Positions 6,199 to 7,916 of a stretch of DNA of 7,916 bases are shown here, piece after piece. Numbering within the stretch: position 1 is the stretch's first letter; every line of letters starts with the position of its first letter. The notes beneath the pieces are model-generated. The model was not told the DNA's origin. It worked only from the letters and a program-made list of their open reading frames with translations, and did not search any database. The stretch covers positions 1 to 7,916 of the forward strand of contig JAEXPB010000172.1 in the NCBI GenBank assembly GCA_023438965.1, read 5' to 3'. The stretch comes from Bacillota bacterium. Its GTDB lineage: Bacteria > Bacillota > Clostridia > Saccharofermentanales > UBA5734. Position numbers and translations under genes: made by a program.

Positions 6199-6980
6199 TG
6201 GAATCCATCGACAATATCAGAATATTTTTTCCGCAGGCGATAGCGCAGAATAGAGCGTTTGATCCGATGATCCTGAAGGAATATATCCAATGCCAGACTC
6301 TGGAATATTTATCCCGGCAACCGGGTGCGGCGGGAATGGCTTTCATAGGCGGCACTTGCCTGAGACTGGTTCATGGGATCAACCGCTTTTCCGAGAATCT
6401 GGATTTTGATTGCAAGGATATGGATAAAATCCAGTTCCTGCATCTGACAGATAATTTACTGGCTTATCTTGAAAAATCTGGCTACAAGGTGGAAGCAAAG
6501 GACAGGGAAAGCGTAAATTTGACAGCGTTCCGACGCAGCATCTATTTCCCGGAGTTACTCTATGCTTTGCATTTGTCGGGATATCGGGAACAGCGCTTTC
6601 TTATGAAAATAGAAACGCAGGACCAGGAGATCGAATATCCATATGAAACCGTATTTCTGAACCGCTGCGGCTTTTTATTTCCATTGAACGTCGCACCGAT
6701 TTCCGTTCTGTGTGCCATGAAAGTGCTGGCTGCTTTAACTCGTAGCAAGGGCAGGGACTTCTATGATCTGATGTTCCTTTTGCAACGTTCAGAACCAGAT
6801 TATGGTTTTCTTGAACAGAAAACCGCAATCCATAACAAGTCTCGGCTGATCGCGGAACTCATCAAGAAGGCAGATTCCACTGATCTGTCCCGTAAGCGCA
6901 GAGATTTTGAGCATCTGCTGATCGAGAAATCTGACGCGGATAGAATTTTGCGGTTCGGAGATTTGGTGAGGGCCCTGTGA
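6195..6980 (+). CDS. abiEii: AbiEii-family type IV toxin, nucleotidyltransferase-like
   Basis: A 261-residue protein of the AbiEii/AbiGii (DUF1814) nucleotidyltransferase family, the growth-arresting toxin of AbiE abortive-infection systems. The motif I region is MAFIGGTCLRLVHGINRFSE (48-67) followed by NLDFD (68-72): the Gly-Gly-Thr and the RFSE lead-in are intact, but Asn68 stands where the first Asp of the usual DLD is expected; Asp70 and Asp72 remain. Further marks are MKIE (137-140) and the downstream block AMKVLAALTRSKGRDFYDLM (174-193) with Lys176, Arg183 and the RDxYD motif, all conserved in the family. The ATG at 6195 overlaps the ancestral abiEi stop (ATGA). AGGGAGG (6175-6181) lies 13 bases upstream, far for direct initiation but suited to coupling; a second ATG follows at once at 6198. 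The gene is full length with no frameshift. Activity is uncertain because of Asn68. Confidence 0.92.
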   Translation: MMESIDNIRIFFPQAIAQNRAFDPMILKEYIQCQTLEYLSRQPGAAGMAFIGGTCLRLVHGINRFSENLDFDCKDMDKIQFLHLTDNLLAYLEKSGYKVEAKDRESVNLTAFRRSIYFPELLYALHLSGYREQRFLMKIETQDQEIEYPYETVFLNRCGFLFPLNVAPISVLCAMKVLAALTRSKGRDFYDLMFLLQRSEPDYGFLEQKTAIHNKSRLIAELIKKADSTDLSRKRRDFEHLLIEKSDADRILRFGDLVRAL

Positions 6981-7051
6981 CTTTACCTTGCGATCCGGAC
7001 AAATGGCCTCATATATGATCACGGTCTCGCGGTAGAAATTGACCAAAGACG

Positions 7052-7063
7052 ATTACTGCGTTA
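7052..7063 (+). repeat. 12-bp direct repeat flanking abiE, right copy
   Basis: ATTACTGCGTTA, identical to 5546-5557, located about 70 bases after the abiEii stop. The two copies bracket almost exactly the coding part of the module. A 12-base match somewhere in a window of this size is not surprising by chance; the bracketing position is what makes it notable. No integrase or transposase is present. Confidence 0.45.
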
Positions 7064-7088
7064 ATTCTCCTGGTCATTCCGCTTTCAT

Positions 7089-7123
7089 GCAAACCGAATT
7101 TTTCATCAAATCTTCATGTTTGC
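7089..7123 (+). repeat. AT-rich imperfect hairpin downstream of abiEii
   Basis: GCAAAC (7089-7094) pairs with GTTTGC (7118-7123). Inside, GAATTT can partly pair with AAATCTTC around a short loop. No T-run follows directly (the nearest is at 7140-7146, 17 bases later), so it is not a standard intrinsic terminator, though it could stabilise the 3' end of the abiE transcript. Confidence 0.3.
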
Positions 7124-7126
7124 CCT

Positions 7127-7156
7127 ATGACTGAACGGATTTTTTTCTGCTATACT
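7127..7156 (+). promoter_or_regulatory. Promoter of the AraR-like regulator
   Basis: ATGACT (7127-7132, four of six to TTGACA), an 18-base spacer, then TATACT (7151-7156) with an extended -10 TG at 7148-7149. Transcription would start near 7163, giving a leader of about 42 bases that contains a small stem (GCCT-ggc-AGGC, 7180-7190) immediately before the ribosome site GGAGG (7192-7196). Confidence 0.6.
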
Positions 7157-7169
7157 TGTCTCAACAAGT
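7154..7169. promoter_or_regulatory. AraR-type operator overlapping the regulator's own promoter
   Basis: A perfect inverted repeat, ACTTGT (7154-7159), 4-base centre, ACAAGT (7164-7169). The TTGT-N4-ACAA core and the 4-base centre agree with the ATTTGT-N4-ACAAAT type of operator known for Bacillus AraR. It covers the end of the -10 box and the predicted start point, so binding would block transcription. The simplest reading is autorepression by the gene that begins 36 bases downstream. Confidence 0.6.
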
Positions 7170-7204
7170 TGGATGAGCTGCCTGGCAGGCTGGAGGATAG
7201 AAAA

Positions 7205-7916
7205 ATGACGACGCATCCGGATGAACCCAAATATGAGATGGTCAAGCAGCATGTGGTGAATTTGATGGCGCAGGGTGTTGTACGCTTTGGCGAGAAATTG
7301 CCATCGGAGCACAGCCTGATGGAACAATTCAATGTCAGCCGCAACACAATCCGTCAGGCTTTCGCCGAGCTGACCAGTCTTGGGCTGGTTTACAAAGAGC
7401 AGGGCCGCGGCACCTTTAGCAAGTATGTTCCGAAAAACTACAACGAGAAGCGCATTGTCGCGGTGATGACAACTTATATCTCGGATTACATTTTCCCCGA
7501 TATCATCTTTGGCATTGAAGAAATCCTGTCCGCCGAGGGCTATTCCATACTCCTGTCCAATACCAACAACAATAAGGAGAAGGAGACCCAATTGCTCAAG
7601 AACATCATCGCTCATGATGTGTGTGGCTTGATTATCGAACCGACCCGCAGCGCCCTGGCCAACGTCAACCAGCCGCTGTTTGATGAACTGCGCGCCAAAG
7701 GCGTCAAAATTGTTTTCATCAATTCCACCTACCCCGATGTGCCCGGTTCCAGTGTTTTAGTCGATGACGAACGCGGCGGCTTCATCGCCACCGAATACCT
7801 GCTCCAGCTCGGACACAAAAGGATTGCCGGCATTTTCAAAAAGGATGATATCCAGGGAGTCAAGCGACATAAAGGATATCTCTCGGCCTTGCGTCAATAC
7901 GAGGTGGCCGCGGATC
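7205..7916 (+). CDS. AraR-like transcriptional repressor (GntR winged helix plus LacI-type sugar-binding domain), 3' end cut by window
   Basis: The first 237 codons of a regulator of the AraR class. Residues about 8-75 are a GntR-type winged helix: YEMVKQHVVNLM, then GEKLPSEHSLMEQFNVSRNT (29-48) with the recognition helix, and GLVYKEQGRGTF (60-71). From about residue 82 a LacI/periplasmic-binding-protein-type sensor begins (KRIVAVMTTYISDYIFPDII), continuing with GYSILLSNTNNNKEKETQLL (112-131), GLIIEPTRSA, VDDERGGFIATEYLLQLGHK (187-205, the LacI-family GxxxAxxxLxxxGH signature) and RHKGYLSAL. Relatives are about 360-385 residues, so roughly 130-150 are missing. The start has GGAGG 8 bases upstream. 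B. subtilis AraR responds to L-arabinose; the ligand here is not known and other pentoses or oligosaccharides are possible. The operator at 7154-7169 supports autoregulation. Composition lies between the abiE genes and the GC-rich left side. Confidence 0.9.
   Translation, partial: MTTHPDEPKYEMVKQHVVNLMAQGVVRFGEKLPSEHSLMEQFNVSRNTIRQAFAELTSLGLVYKEQGRGTFSKYVPKNYNEKRIVAVMTTYISDYIFPDIIFGIEEILSAEGYSILLSNTNNNKEKETQLLKNIIAHDVCGLIIEPTRSALANVNQPLFDELRAKGVKIVFINSTYPDVPGSSVLVDDERGGFIATEYLLQLGHKRIAGIFKKDDIQGVKRHKGYLSALRQYEVAAD

Noticed and set aside
5546..7063. Mobile element with its own transposase or integrase around abiE
   Set aside because: No such gene, insertion-sequence ends or tRNA is present between the 12-base repeats; they remain only a suggestive mark.
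7124..7147. Run of seven T at 7140-7146 as an intrinsic terminator for abiE
   Set aside because: No stable stem abuts the T-run, and the run lies inside the spacer of the AraR-like gene's promoter.
7106..7615. Minus-strand open frame of 169 codons over the AraR-like gene
   Set aside because: It is a shadow of the clearly coding plus-strand GntR/LacI-type gene and its promoter, with no ribosome site or motif.

Overview
The window looks like the chromosome of a GC-rich anaerobic bacterium, most plausibly a Firmicute (Clostridia-like). This is inferred from the group 4 hydrogenase-type membrane genes, the strong GGAGG-type ribosome binding sites and the regulator of the AraR (GntR/LacI hybrid) class. 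The species cannot be told from the sequence.

Region 1 (1-4582, minus strand) is the front of a hydrogenase-4 / energy-converting hydrogenase operon, read from right to left as hyfB, hyfC, hyfE, hyfF. Gaps are only 4 to 13 bases, and ribosome binding sites overlap or abut the preceding stop codons. These are the ion-pumping and scaffold membrane subunits. hyfF runs off the left edge, and the catalytic subunits (HyfG/HyfI type) would be expected beyond it. A promoter candidate lies at 4709-4735 and a leader hairpin at 4616-4650. HyfA and HyfD equivalents are absent from the visible order.

Region 2 (4732-5289, minus strand) is a small FMN nitroreductase-family gene immediately upstream of the hyf operon. 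The -35 box of the hyf promoter candidate overlaps its stop codon.

Region 3 (about 5340-7060, plus strand) is compositionally different and much more AT-rich. It carries an AbiE type IV toxin-antitoxin (abortive infection) pair. The antitoxin AbiEi has an in-frame amber codon (TAG at 6106-6108) where a Trp codon is expected. The frame then stays open for 29 more codons that look like the normal AbiEi C-terminus, and ends in an ATGA overlap with the toxin gene. The toxin AbiEii is full length but has Asn where the first Asp of the nucleotidyltransferase DxD motif is usual. The pair therefore looks damaged or in decay, unless the amber codon is a sequencing error or is read through. A 12-base direct repeat brackets the pair.

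Region 4 (7064-7916, plus strand) holds a promoter, an overlapping inverted-repeat operator of the TTGT-N4-ACAA type, and the 5' two-thirds or so of an AraR-like sugar-responsive repressor, which is probably autoregulated. It is cut by the right edge.

The regions appear to be functionally separate: an energy-conserving hydrogenase operon with a flavoenzyme neighbour, an inserted defence/TA module, and the start of what may be a sugar-utilisation locus.
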